Of a stretch of DNA of 64,000 nt, positions 27,481 through 38,112 are shown one piece after another. The stretch spans positions 67,692 through 131,691 of the forward strand of contig JAKOMQ010000006.1 of assembly GCA_022241605.1 (NCBI GenBank), read 5' to 3'. The notes under the pieces were generated by a model that made no database searches, was not told where the DNA came from, and worked only from the letters and a program-made list of their open reading frames with translations. A program made the position numbers and the translations under genes. The stretch is from Aquimonas sp. Its GTDB lineage: Bacteria; Pseudomonadota; Gammaproteobacteria; Xanthomonadales; Xanthomonadaceae. The first letter of the stretch is position 1, and each line of letters opens with the position of its first letter.

Positions 27481-27515
27481 AACAAAAAGGGCGCCCAGCG
27501 GGCGCCCTTTTTGTT
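27481..27515. terminator. Strong bidirectional terminator
   Basis: AACAAAAAGGGCGCCC, then AGC, then GGGCGCCCTTTTTGTT form a perfect 16-bp stem with A- and U-tracts on both sides. It ends transcription of suhB from the left and of secF from the right. Confidence 0.92.
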
Positions 27516-27525
27516 TGATCGACGC

Positions 27526-28500
27526 TCAGGGCCTGCGGTCGAGCTCAGGATCGTCCTGGGTCTTGGGCATCAGGTCTTCCTTGTTGACACCCAGATTCAG
27601 CAGCAGCGGGGCGGCAAAGAAGACAGTGGACGCGGTGCCGACGACGATGCCGATGATCAGCGCGGCCGCGAAGCCCTGCAGGGTGGGACCACCCCAGACA
27701 TACAGCGCGATGCAGGTCAGCAGCGTAGTCAGCGAGGTCATGATGGTGCGCGACAGCGTGGTGTTGATCGAGCGGTTGATGACCTGCTCCGGCGTCTCCT
27801 TGCGGGTGGCGCGGAACAGCTCGCGGACGCGGTCGAACACCACGATCTTGTCGTTCACCGAATAGCCGTCGACCGCAAGGATTGCCGCCAGCACGGTGAG
27901 ATCGAAATCCATGCCAGTCAGCGCGAAGAAGCCGAGCGTCACGATCACGTCGTGCGCCTCGCCCACCACGGTGGCCACGGCGAACTTCCATTCAAAGCGG
28001 ATCGCGATGTAGATCATGATGCCGGCCAGCACCACCAGCACCGCGATGATGCCGTTGTAGGCCAGCTCCTTGCCGACCTGCGGGCCGACAAACTCGCTGC
28101 GCTTGATGATCACGCGATCGCCGTCGGCGGCCAACGCCTGCAGCACACGGTTGGCGGTGGCGGCACTGCTGTCGTCGATGCTGCTGTCCGCGGCAGCGGT
28201 AGCGGCGTCGACCTCGACATCGCGCGGCGCCAGCCGCACCGAGAACTCGGTGGCCGAGAAGCGCTGCACAAGTGCCCCCTCGAAGCCGGCACGCTCCAGC
28301 AGCTCGTTGAGCTTGGACTGCTCCATCGGCTCCGTGTACTGGACCTCGACCAGGGTGCCGCCGGTGAAGTCCAGCGCGAAATTCAGCCCACGCGTGGCCA
28401 GAAGGAAGATCGAGGCGAGGATCAGGAAGATCGCCACACCGGTGGTGAACCGGCGGTAGCGCATGAAGTCGTAGTTGCGATTGGGGTTGAAGAATTCCAT
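27526..28500 (-). CDS. secF: Protein translocase subunit SecF
   Basis: This 324-residue inner-membrane protein works with SecD and YajC to use the proton motive force in late steps of Sec export. It has six transmembrane segments: one at about 20-38, then five after residue 150. The periplasmic domain includes LDFTGGTLVEVQY. The conserved SecF motif in the fourth-fifth helices is VDGYSVNDKIVVFDRVRE. The ATG at 28498-28500 starts MEFFNPNRNYDFMRYR, as in the family. It is 25 bp downstream of secD and ends at the strong terminator. Confidence 0.96.
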   Translation of the reverse strand: MEFFNPNRNYDFMRYRRFTTGVAIFLILASIFLLATRGLNFALDFTGGTLVEVQYTEPMEQSKLNELLERAGFEGALVQRFSATEFSVRLAPRDVEVDAATAAADSSIDDSSAATANRVLQALAADGDRVIIKRSEFVGPQVGKELAYNGIIAVLVVLAGIMIYIAIRFEWKFAVATVVGEAHDVIVTLGFFALTGMDFDLTVLAAILAVDGYSVNDKIVVFDRVRELFRATRKETPEQVINRSINTTLSRTIMTSLTTLLTCIALYVWGGPTLQGFAAALIIGIVVGTASTVFFAAPLLLNLGVNKEDLMPKTQDDPELDRRP

Positions 28501-28525
28501 GGTTCCGGCTCCGTCCGTGGCGGTG

Positions 28526-30409
28526 TCAGACCGACACCGAGCGGACTTTCCGCCCGTGGCCGTAGGCAAGGGTGGCGACCGCACGGCTGACGGTGACCGA
28601 AGTGAACATCGAGGTCAGCACGCCGACGAACAGCACCATGGCAAACCCGCGCACCGGGCCGGAGCCGAACGAGAACAGCGCAGTGGCCGCGATCAGCTTG
28701 GTGACGTTGGAGTCGAGGATCGGAGACCAGGCGCGCTCATAGCCGGAGACGATGGCGTTGATCGGCGTGTTGCCGGCGCGCAGCTCCTCGCGGATGCGTT
28801 CACAAATCAGCACGTTGCCGTCGACCGCCATGCCCAGGGTCAGCACCATGCCGGCGATGCCGGGCATGGTCAGGGTGATCCCCACGATCGAAAGCGCGGC
28901 CGCCAGCAGGATCAGGTTCATCAGCAGGGCGAACACCGAGATGAGTCCGAAGCCCTTGTAGTAGATGATCATCAGCGCGCAGACGAGGGCGAAGCCGAGC
29001 ATCACCGCGCGCGCGCCGGCCTCGATGTTTTCCTTGCCCAGCGAAGGGCCGACCACGCGCTCCTCGACGATATCGACCGGCGCAGCCAGCGAGCCCGCGC
29101 GCAGCAGCAGGGCCAGCTGCGCGGCCTCTTCCATGCTGCCCAGGCCCGTGGTCTGGAACTGGTTGCTGAACACGCCACGGATGGAAGCGAGCGAGATCAC
29201 CTCCTCGGACACCCGCGCGCTGCGCACCTCTACGCCATCGACCATCCGCACTTCCGGCGTGCGCTCGATGAACACAACGCCCATGCCGCGGCCGACGTTC
29301 TCGCGGGTGAACTCCAGCATGCGGCGGCCGCCGGCTGCATTCAGGGTGACCGAGACCGAGGGCGTACCTGACTGCTGGTCGAGCTGTGAGGCCGCGTGCA
29401 CCAGCTGGTCCCCAGAGGTGATCACCTGCCGGCTGAGCAACACCGGCATGGGGCGGCCGTCCACTCCGCGGTCGCGCATGTTGTAAAGCCGCGCCTCGGC
29501 GGGAATGCGGCCGCTGTCGCGCGCCTCCACCGCATTGCCGTCGACCTGCGCCCGGTACTCCAGCGTGGCGGTGGAGCCGAGGATGCGCTTGGCCTGGGCG
29601 GTATCCTGCACGCCCGGCAGCTGGATCACGATGCGGCTGCCGCCCTGACGGGTGATGACCGGCTCGCTGACGCCGAGCTCGTTGATGCGGTTGCGCAGGG
29701 TGCCGACGTTCTGCTCGATGGCATCAGAGACGATCTGCGCAAGTACGTCCTCGCGCAGGCTGACGCGCAGGACATTGGGCTCCGCGCCTTCCGTCAGCTG
29801 CACTTCCTGGATGTTCGAGCCGATCTGTTGCGCCGCCGCAGCGCGGTCGTCCGGGTTGCGCACCTGCACCACGATGCCGGTGGGGGTGCGGTCGACGCGG
29901 GTGGCGACGATACGGGCATCGCGCAGCAGCAGGCGGATCTGGTCTGCGAAGCCTTCCTCGCGCTTGGCGATGGCAGCCTGCTGGTCAACCTCCATCAGGA
30001 AGTGCACGCCGCCCTGCAGGTCCAGGCCCAGCACCATCGACTTTGCGCGGATGGCGGTCAGCCAGTCGGGCGTGGTGGGGGCAAGATTCAAGGCCACGGT
30101 GAACCCGTCGCCCAGTTCCGCGCGGATCAGGTCGGCGGCAACCAGCTGCGCCTCAGGGCTCGGCAGGCGCACCAACAGGCTGCGGGTGTTGCCCGGGCCC
30201 ATCTCCTGGCTGATGCCGACGGCCTCGATCGAGACTCGCTCAAGCACGTCGCGCACCCGCTCGGCCAATACGGCATCCACGGTGTTCCCGCGGTTGGCGC
30301 TGATTTGCACCGCCGGATCGTTGGGGTGGAGGTTGGGCAGTGCGTACAGCACGCCGCAGATCAGCAGGAACGCGACCAGCGCGTACTTCCAGCGGGGAAA
30401 ATCAAGCAT
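28526..30409 (-). CDS. secD: Protein translocase subunit SecD
   Basis: This 627-residue SecD is of the long proteobacterial type. It has an N-terminal helix (about 8-25), a large periplasmic domain beginning DLQGGVHFLMEVD (about 107-119), and five C-terminal helices. The conserved segment TLGMAVDGNVLICERIREEL is near residues 540-560. It forms the SecDF complex that pulls translocated proteins into the periplasm. The ATG at 30407-30409 (MLDFPRWKYALV) fits the family; an in-frame ATG seven codons upstream is less likely. It is in an operon with yajC and secF. Confidence 0.96.
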   Translation of the reverse strand: MLDFPRWKYALVAFLLICGVLYALPNLHPNDPAVQISANRGNTVDAVLAERVRDVLERVSIEAVGISQEMGPGNTRSLLVRLPSPEAQLVAADLIRAELGDGFTVALNLAPTTPDWLTAIRAKSMVLGLDLQGGVHFLMEVDQQAAIAKREEGFADQIRLLLRDARIVATRVDRTPTGIVVQVRNPDDRAAAAQQIGSNIQEVQLTEGAEPNVLRVSLREDVLAQIVSDAIEQNVGTLRNRINELGVSEPVITRQGGSRIVIQLPGVQDTAQAKRILGSTATLEYRAQVDGNAVEARDSGRIPAEARLYNMRDRGVDGRPMPVLLSRQVITSGDQLVHAASQLDQQSGTPSVSVTLNAAGGRRMLEFTRENVGRGMGVVFIERTPEVRMVDGVEVRSARVSEEVISLASIRGVFSNQFQTTGLGSMEEAAQLALLLRAGSLAAPVDIVEERVVGPSLGKENIEAGARAVMLGFALVCALMIIYYKGFGLISVFALLMNLILLAAALSIVGITLTMPGIAGMVLTLGMAVDGNVLICERIREELRAGNTPINAIVSGYERAWSPILDSNVTKLIAATALFSFGSGPVRGFAMVLFVGVLTSMFTSVTVSRAVATLAYGHGRKVRSVSV

Positions 30410-30540
30410 GGGCGAAAGACCCGGGTACACCGCGACTGCGGCGGAGTGAGTGAAGTGGGCGCGAAAATCCGGGCTTCAAGCCCTGCCCCGCGATGGAACC
30501 GGCGCCGCCCCGAACCGGGTGGCGCCGGCCCGGTGCGGCT

Positions 30541-30723
30541 CAGAGCATGTGAAACAACCCAGACGCCGTAGCGAGAGCGTCGCTGGGCGTTCGTGGCAAA
30601 GCGCGGTGCGTGAATTCACGGGAGTTTGGTGAACCAAATGACCGCAGAATTCGCTGAGCGCGCTGCCGCCACGCGCGCCCAGAGGCGGCCGCAGAAGGCG
30701 GATGATTTTTTCACAGGCTCTCA
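30541..30723 (-). repeat. MITE-like element copy 3, abutting the yajC stop
   Basis: About 180 bp long, this is the best-preserved copy. The left end is GAGCATGTGAAACAACCC. The right end, on the minus strand, is TGAGAGCCTGTGAAAAAATC, starting with the TGA stop of yajC (30721-30723). Both ends match an inverted consensus near GAGCCTGTGAAAGAACCC. It separates yajC from secD inside what is normally a tight operon. Confidence 0.78.
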
Positions 30724-31047
30724 GGCCGCCTTGAGCGTGCCCTTGGGCAGGACCACGGTGATGGCCTGCTTCTGCACCTTGACGCGCACGCCGTCAGCCA
30801 CTTCCACGGTGAGGAAGCTCTCGCCAACCTCGTCGATACGGCCGGCCACGCCGCCAGAAGTGATCACCTCGTCACCCTTGGAAAGGGCGGAGACCATCTC
30901 GCGATGCTCCTTGGCGCGCTTCATCTGGGGGCGGATCACCAGGAAGAAGAACACCAGGAAGAAGATGGCCAGCATGATCAACGGAGACCACGGCGAAGGC
31001 TGGGGGCCTGCTGCTTGAGCGAAGGCGGGGGAAATCAGGAAGTCCAT
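30721..31047 (-). CDS. yajC: Preprotein translocase subunit YajC
   Basis: This 108-residue single-pass membrane protein is an accessory of SecDF. It has one transmembrane segment (about 23-42, IMLAIFFLVFFFLVIRPQ) followed by the family signature RAKEHREMVSALSKGDEV and a small cytoplasmic domain. The ATG at 31045-31047 has GGAG upstream. It lies between tgt and secD, as in most proteobacteria. Its stop codon is the end of a MITE-like element. Confidence 0.95.
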   Translation of the reverse strand: MDFLISPAFAQAAGPQPSPWSPLIMLAIFFLVFFFLVIRPQMKRAKEHREMVSALSKGDEVITSGGVAGRIDEVGESFLTVEVADGVRVKVQKQAITVVLPKGTLKAA

Positions 31048-31166
31048 GGGGGCTCCGGTGGTGATGGGTGGAAGGGCGAGGGCGGCGACAGCCCTTACGC
31101 AAGGGGCGGGACGCCACAAAGCCGCAGAGTATGCCACGGCCCCGGGGACGGTCCGCTCCCAGCCCG

Positions 31167-32459
<1,293 letters not shown>

Positions 32460-33488
32460 TGCTTGAGCCTCCGGCTCAAGCAGCATCGCATCGCCATACG
32501 AGAAGAATCGATAGCGCTGCTCCACCGCGTGGCGGTAGGCCGCGAGGATGCGCTCGCGGCCGCAGAGGGCGGACACCAGCATCATCAAGGTCGACTGCGG
32601 CAGGTGGAAGTTGGTGATCAGGGCGTCCACCGCGCGGATGCGGTAGCCGGGGAAGATGAAGATCTGGGTGTCGCCGGCATAGGGCTGGATCTCCCCCTCG
32701 CGCATCGCGGTTTCCAGCGCGCGCACCACGGTGGTGCCGACCGCGATCACGCGACGGCCCGCGGCGCGGGTGCGGCGGATCTGTTCGACAAGTTCGGCGC
32801 CCACGTTGAGCCACTCGCTGTGCATGGTGTGCTCGTGCACGCTCTCCGCCCGCATCGGCTGGAAGGTGCCGGCACCGACGTGCAGGGTGATGTGCCCGAA
32901 CTGCACGCCGCGCGCGCGCAGCTGGTCCAGCAGCGCGTCGTCGAAATGCAGGCCGGCGGTAGGCGCCGCCACCGCACCGACATGCTTGGCGAATACGGTC
33001 TGGTAGCGCTCGGCGTCGTCGGCCCCCGGCTCGCGCTGGATATAGGGCGGCAGCGGCAGTCGACCGGCGCGCAGCAGCAGCTTTTCCAGCGCTTCGTCGC
33101 CAAGCAGGCGCAGCAGGTAGAACTCGCCTTCGCGGCCCAGCACCTCGAACTCGCCGCCGGCGTCGAGCAGGATCCGCGTGCCGGCGCGCGGTGACTTGCT
33201 GACTCCCAGCTGCGCCCGCGCCTCGTGGCTGCCGGTCAGGCGCTCGATCAGGATCTCCACCCGCCCGCCGCTGTCCTTGCGCCCGAACAGCCGCGCCGGG
33301 ATCACGCGGGTGTCGTTGAACACCAGCAGATCGCCCGGCTCCAGCAGCGCCGGCAGGTCGCGCACATGGCGATCATGGTGCGCGCCTTCCGCATCCAGAT
33401 GCAGCAGCCGGCTGGCAGAGCGCTCCGGCAGCGGGGCCTGGGCGATCAGCTCCTCGGGCAGGTGGTAGTCGAAGTCGGATTTCTTCAC

Positions 33489-33786
33489 GGACGGCGGATA
33501 GACAAACCTTGGGGGCGCGAAGTATGCGGGGCTGGCCTGAGGTTGTCGAAAGCCGCATTCCGGCAATGACCGGACACCAAGCGGGCGCTTTCTGCTCGCC
33601 AGCCTGCGCGCTGCACGGGGGCTGTCGAGAGGTGCCGGAAACCTGTCGCTGCCCAGCGCCGCAACCGGCTTCAGCGGACCCGCATGTGCACTGGCTCACC
33701 CAACGGAACTGGGCCAGCTCACACATTCAAGGGGCATACCGCTTGCAGCGATCCATAGCCAATCTCTGGCAGCCGGGAGCCCTTCA
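33489..33786. other. Divergent intergenic region, queA / FG-GAP gene
   Basis: No gene or clear motif is seen. It should contain the divergent promoters of the queA operon and the exported FG-GAP gene. GGGAG just before 33787 serves as a ribosome binding site. Confidence 0.4.
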
Positions 33787-36309
33787 ATGAACACCACTTT
33801 GCTTCGCTTTGCTCTTGTATGCGCATCCATCGCAGGGCCGCATCACAGCTTGGCCGCGGCCGGAGAACAGCAGGTCGCGTCGCTTGGACCACCAACGCAG
33901 TTCATCGACCCTGATTTCGGCCTGTTCGAAGCCTATGGCCTGCGATCAGCAGGCCAGGGAGACCGGTTCGTGGTCGGTGCTCCTTTCGCTTTCCCTCGGG
34001 AGCGCGTGGACATCTTTACGAGGAGCGGCGAAAGCTGGTCGCTGGAAACCGCGCTCTTGTCCCCGGACGGCGAGGGCTTCGACGCCTTCGGGGATGCCGT
34101 TCTGCTGGCTGAAAACTACCTGTTCATTTCAGCAACAGAGCACCTCAGCGCCAGCGGATCCGTTTATGTTTTCGAACAGTCTGGCGGACAGTGGACCTTT
34201 CGACAGCGACTGCGTGCCAGTGATGCAGCAAGCAACGTGCGCTTCGGACGCTCGCTGGCGGGCGACGGACAGACGCTGATCGTTGGTGCCGACGGTGCCA
34301 ATCAATCCCGAGGTGCCGTGTATGTTTTCTCGCTGAACGCTGGCAGCTGGCAGCAATCTCAACGACTCTCGCTGGCCAACGGCGCCCAGAACGATCGATT
34401 CGGCTTTGCAGTGGCCTTCGATGGCGACCGGCTTATCGCGGGTGCCCCCGGACGCGACCAGCCGACTGCAGACCAGGGTGCCGCCTACATCTTTCGGCGG
34501 CAGTCAGGCGTCTGGGGCCTCGAGGCCTCCCTGCTGCGGCCCGATGCAAGCAGTTCTGACCAGCTTGGCCGTTCCGTCGCAATGAGTGGTTCGATCGCCG
34601 TGGCGGGTGCGCCGTTCGCTGAGTCGGACGGACCGTCCAATGCCGGGGTGATCATGACTTGGCAGCTGACGGGTTCCGAGTGGATTGCGCTCGCCGAGCT
34701 GTCCAGCCCGGAGGCCAGCATCAACGCGCAGTTCGGTGACGCTGTCTCCTTGTTGGGCCCGAGGCTGCTGGTTGGCTTGCCCGGCGATGCAGTCGCCGGA
34801 GGCCTGTCGCGCGGAAGTGCGGAGCTCTTCCTTTTGGACGGCAACGGGTGGGAGCGACGCGAGCGCGTCATCCTGCCGAACGGCGCGGCGGAGGACCTGT
34901 TTGGCTCAGCGGTCGTGCTTTCAGAAAACTTCGCCGGCGTCGGAGCCCCAGGAACCAACCTGCAGGGACAGGTGCTGGCTGGTGCCGCCTACGCCTACGT
35001 CAGCCGCGCCAGCCAGATCGACCTCGCAGGCACGCCTGCAAGCGCGCGTATCGGCCAGCCCTTCGCCGCAACCGCGACGGTGGAGACCGTCGAGATCACA
35101 GCGACCGGCACTGTCCGCGTGCGCGACGAGCTCGGCACCGAATGCACTGTTGCTCTGCAGGCAGGCAGCGGCAGTTGCCAGCTGCTTGCAAGTGCGGTCG
35201 GACTACGGACGCTGCGTGCCCGCTACGACGGCGCCCCGGGCGTTTCCGAAAGTTTCGGCGAGCGCCAGATTCAAGTGATACCCGACCTCAGCATCTCCCC
35301 CACCACCCTGCCCCGCGCCCAGATCGGCCGCAGCTATTCGGCGGGCTTCAGCAGCCCCGCCACCGGCGCTACCGCGCCATTGACTTGGAGCCTCGCCTCC
35401 GGAGCGCTTCCGCCCGATGTGACGCTGGCCCCCGACGGCAGCCTGTCCGGCACACCGTCTGCGTTTGGCAGCTTCAACTTCAGCGTCACCGTCACCGACA
35501 GCAGCGGCGCGGAGCTGGGCGGCCCCTTCAGCGAAAGTCGGGCCTACACGCTGGAGGTGGACCCGCCGTTCACCACCCAGCTGACGCTGCTGGATCCGGT
35601 CAGCGTGGGCGATCGCGGCCAGTCGCGGACGTTTACCGCCCAGCTTGCGGTGGTGGAGGACGGCGCCAGCGCGCCCGGCGGCAACTTCGCGGTCAGCGCC
35701 AGCAATGGCGGCACCGTGCTGAGCTGCAGCGCACCGGTCATCGAGATCGGGCAGCAGAGCTGCAGCATCGCTTTCGGGTCCGACGCTACGGTCGGCGACT
35801 ACGTGGTCTCGGCGGTGTTCGTCTCCAACAGCGCCGAAATGGGCGGCAGCAGCGCCGGCGGCAGCTATCGCGTTTTCAGCCCGGCCGATCCGACGGTAGC
35901 GGTGGAAGCGCTGGATCCGATCTACCTGCCTGAGCAGCCGCTGCGCCACCGGATCCGCGTCGAGAACCTCGGCCCCGACACGGCCTTCCAGGTCTCGCTG
36001 GGCAGCAGTCTGTCGCCCTCGATCGGCCCCCTGCAGTGGACCTGCAGCGGCGCGGCCTGCCCGACCGCTTCGGGCTCGGGCCTGCCGAACCTGGTGATCC
36101 CCGCCCTGCCCGCAGCCTCCGCGGTCGAGTTCAACATCGAGGGCGTGCTCGGCGAGAATGTTCCACTGCAAGTGGACTTCGCTGCCAGCGTGAGCCTGCT
36201 GCCGGCAGGCTTCAGCCGCGAGCTCGACGCTGGCAACAACGCCAGCAGCATTACCAGCCTCCCAGCCAGACTGTTCGGCGATGGCTTCGAAGCACCATCG
36301 CCCCCCTGA
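33787..36309 (+). CDS. Large exported FG-GAP/Ig-like repeat protein
   Basis: This 840-residue exported protein has a signal peptide ending near SLAAA. Residues about 40-410 hold around seven FG-GAP-like repeats of the pattern DRFGxAVAxDGDxLIxGAPG...GAAYxFxxxxGxW, forming an integrin-type beta-propeller. Next come two or three Ig-like modules. One is of the putative-Ig type, with LPPDVTLAPDGSLSGTPS; another is a late DUF11-like domain, with RIRVENLGPDTAFQVSLG. The C-terminus ends PARLFGDGFEAPSPP, sharing the LFxDGFE motif with the M28 peptidase. It is likely a surface or secreted adhesin-like or matrix protein; the ligand is unknown. Confidence 0.82.
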   Translation: MNTTLLRFALVCASIAGPHHSLAAAGEQQVASLGPPTQFIDPDFGLFEAYGLRSAGQGDRFVVGAPFAFPRERVDIFTRSGESWSLETALLSPDGEGFDAFGDAVLLAENYLFISATEHLSASGSVYVFEQSGGQWTFRQRLRASDAASNVRFGRSLAGDGQTLIVGADGANQSRGAVYVFSLNAGSWQQSQRLSLANGAQNDRFGFAVAFDGDRLIAGAPGRDQPTADQGAAYIFRRQSGVWGLEASLLRPDASSSDQLGRSVAMSGSIAVAGAPFAESDGPSNAGVIMTWQLTGSEWIALAELSSPEASINAQFGDAVSLLGPRLLVGLPGDAVAGGLSRGSAELFLLDGNGWERRERVILPNGAAEDLFGSAVVLSENFAGVGAPGTNLQGQVLAGAAYAYVSRASQIDLAGTPASARIGQPFAATATVETVEITATGTVRVRDELGTECTVALQAGSGSCQLLASAVGLRTLRARYDGAPGVSESFGERQIQVIPDLSISPTTLPRAQIGRSYSAGFSSPATGATAPLTWSLASGALPPDVTLAPDGSLSGTPSAFGSFNFSVTVTDSSGAELGGPFSESRAYTLEVDPPFTTQLTLLDPVSVGDRGQSRTFTAQLAVVEDGASAPGGNFAVSASNGGTVLSCSAPVIEIGQQSCSIAFGSDATVGDYVVSAVFVSNSAEMGGSSAGGSYRVFSPADPTVAVEALDPIYLPEQPLRHRIRVENLGPDTAFQVSLGSSLSPSIGPLQWTCSGAACPTASGSGLPNLVIPALPAASAVEFNIEGVLGENVPLQVDFAASVSLLPAGFSRELDAGNNASSITSLPARLFGDGFEAPSPP

Positions 36310-36392
36310 GGGCGGTGCGCTGCGGGGGCCTCTGACGGGCCTTGCGCAAGTGCCTGATTCCGAAAGCCGGAACGCCACGCTCCGGCTCGCGA

Positions 36393-36422
36393 CTGACTTC
36401 GGCTTATGCCGGATGCTACTAT
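36393..36422 (+). promoter_or_regulatory. Possible promoter of the aminotransferase gene
   Basis: CTGACT and TACTAT are separated by 18 bp, a fair sigma-70 match, 83 bp upstream of the start codon. Two copies of the 11-mer AGATCCAAGCA follow in the leader, the second running up to the start codon. Confidence 0.4.
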
Positions 36423-36504
36423 CCCGGGTCTAAGTTTTTGTTTTTGTTGGGCTGTGCGTGCAGATCCAAGCACGTCGCCCGCGTACCCGGGGAGATCCAA
36501 GCAG

Positions 36505-38022
36505 ATGAGCCAGCCCACGCCCAACCTTATCGAGCGCCTCAAGCCATTGCGCAGCTACGGCGGCCCGGCCCGCTGCACAGGTCTCGACGATGCCACGGTG
36601 CTGCGCTTCGGAGCCAGCCATCCCGAGCTGGCCGAGGCGGTCGAGGCGGCGGCGACCGCCTTCGAGGCCCTGCGCGGCGGCGAGTTCGATGCGCTCCTGC
36701 GCGCGGATGAGGCGGAGCAGCTGACGGCGATCCACGTTGACTACGTCAACTTCTACGCCGACGACGCGGTCAACCCCTATGTGGCGCTGGCCGCTCGCGG
36801 TCCCTGGGTGGTCACGCTCAAGGGTGCCGTGCTGCACGACTCCGGCGGCTACGGCATGTTGGGCTTCGGGCACACGCCCAAGGCGGTGCTGGAGGCGATG
36901 GCGCGGCCGCAGGTAATGGCGAATATCATGACCGCCAACCTGTCGCAGCTGAAGCTGTCGCAGGCGCTGAAGCGCGAGGTCGGGCACCGCCGCGGCAGCT
37001 GCCCCTTCGACAAGTTCCTGTGCCTGAACTCCGGCTCGGAGTCGGTCTCGCTGGCGGGCCGCATTGCCGACGTCAACACCAAGCTGCATACCGATCCCGG
37101 CGGTCGCCACGCCGGCAAGCGGGTCAAGCGCATCGCCGTCAAGGGCGCCTTCCACGGCCGCACCGAGCTGCCGATGCTCTACTCGGACAGCACCCGCCCC
37201 ACCTACGCCAAGCATTTGGCCAGCTGGAAGCACCACGAGCCGCAGTTGATCACCATCACGCCCTACTCGGTGGAGGAGCTGCGCGCGGTCTTCGCCGAGG
37301 CCGACCAGCAGGGCTGGTACATCGAGGCCATGTTCCTGGAGCCGGTGATGGGCGAGGGCGACCCTGGCCGCCAGGTCACGCCGGAGTTCTATGCCGCCGC
37401 GCGCGAGCTGACCCACGCCCACGGCACGCTGCTGCTGGTCGACTCCATCCAGGCTGGCCTGCGCGCCCATGGCGTGCTGTCGATCGTCGACTACCCGGGC
37501 TTCGAGGGCTTCGAGGCGCCGGACATGGAGACCTATTCCAAGGCGCTCAACGCCGGCCAGTACCCCCTGAGCGTGCTGGCGGTGAACGCGCGCGCTGCGG
37601 GCCTTTACCGCAAGGGTGTCTACGGCAACACCATGACCACCAACCCGCGCGCGATGGACGTGGCCTGCGCGGTGCTGGAAATGCTCACCCCCGAGGTCCG
37701 CGCCAATATCGTGGCCCGCGGTCGTGAGTTCCTGGAAAAGCTCGAACAGCTGCGAACCGAGATGGGCGGCCTGATCACCAAGGTGCAGGGCACCGGCCTG
37801 CTGTTCTCCTGCGAGCTCTCCGACGACTTCAAATGCTATGGAAACGGCAGCACCGAGGAGTTCATGCGCGAGCACGGCTTGGGCGTTATCCACGGTGGCG
37901 TGAATTCGCTGCGCTTCACTCCGCCTTTCACGACCACCAGCGCGGAAGTGGACCTGGTGTTGGCGGGCGTCCGACGCGCTCTGCTCGAGGGCCCGCGCAA
38001 AGCCAGCGCTGCGGCCGCCTGA
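36505..38022 (+). CDS. Class III pyridoxal-phosphate aminotransferase, divergent
   Basis: This 505-residue PLP enzyme is related to ornithine/acetylornithine/4-aminobutyrate aminotransferases. The phosphate-binding segment is NSGSESVSLAGR, followed by GAFHGRTELP, the Glu-containing EPVMGEGDPG, and VDSIQAGLRAHG where most relatives have DEVQTGFGRTG. The PLP lysine should be in YSKALNAGQYPLS. A 100-residue N-terminal region before the core is longer than in typical members. The ATG at 36505 follows GGGGAG. The substrate cannot be deduced. It is followed 90 bp downstream by a P-loop protein gene, with a hairpin in between that may separate their expression. Confidence 0.85.
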   Translation: MSQPTPNLIERLKPLRSYGGPARCTGLDDATVLRFGASHPELAEAVEAAATAFEALRGGEFDALLRADEAEQLTAIHVDYVNFYADDAVNPYVALAARGPWVVTLKGAVLHDSGGYGMLGFGHTPKAVLEAMARPQVMANIMTANLSQLKLSQALKREVGHRRGSCPFDKFLCLNSGSESVSLAGRIADVNTKLHTDPGGRHAGKRVKRIAVKGAFHGRTELPMLYSDSTRPTYAKHLASWKHHEPQLITITPYSVEELRAVFAEADQQGWYIEAMFLEPVMGEGDPGRQVTPEFYAAARELTHAHGTLLLVDSIQAGLRAHGVLSIVDYPGFEGFEAPDMETYSKALNAGQYPLSVLAVNARAAGLYRKGVYGNTMTTNPRAMDVACAVLEMLTPEVRANIVARGREFLEKLEQLRTEMGGLITKVQGTGLLFSCELSDDFKCYGNGSTEEFMREHGLGVIHGGVNSLRFTPPFTTTSAEVDLVLAGVRRALLEGPRKASAAAA

Positions 38023-38050
38023 GCCCGGGCTTACACTCTCAGGATCGTTC

Positions 38051-38078
38051 GGAACGGCCGCTCGCAGCGGCCGTTTCC
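38051..38078 (+). terminator. Hairpin after the aminotransferase gene
   Basis: AACGGCCGCT, then CGC, then AGCGGCCGTT form a perfect 10-bp stem followed by only three T. It is a probable but weak terminator. Confidence 0.5.
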
Positions 38079-38112
38079 GATTCTGCGCCAGCGCTTTTCG
38101 AAGGAGCCTCCG

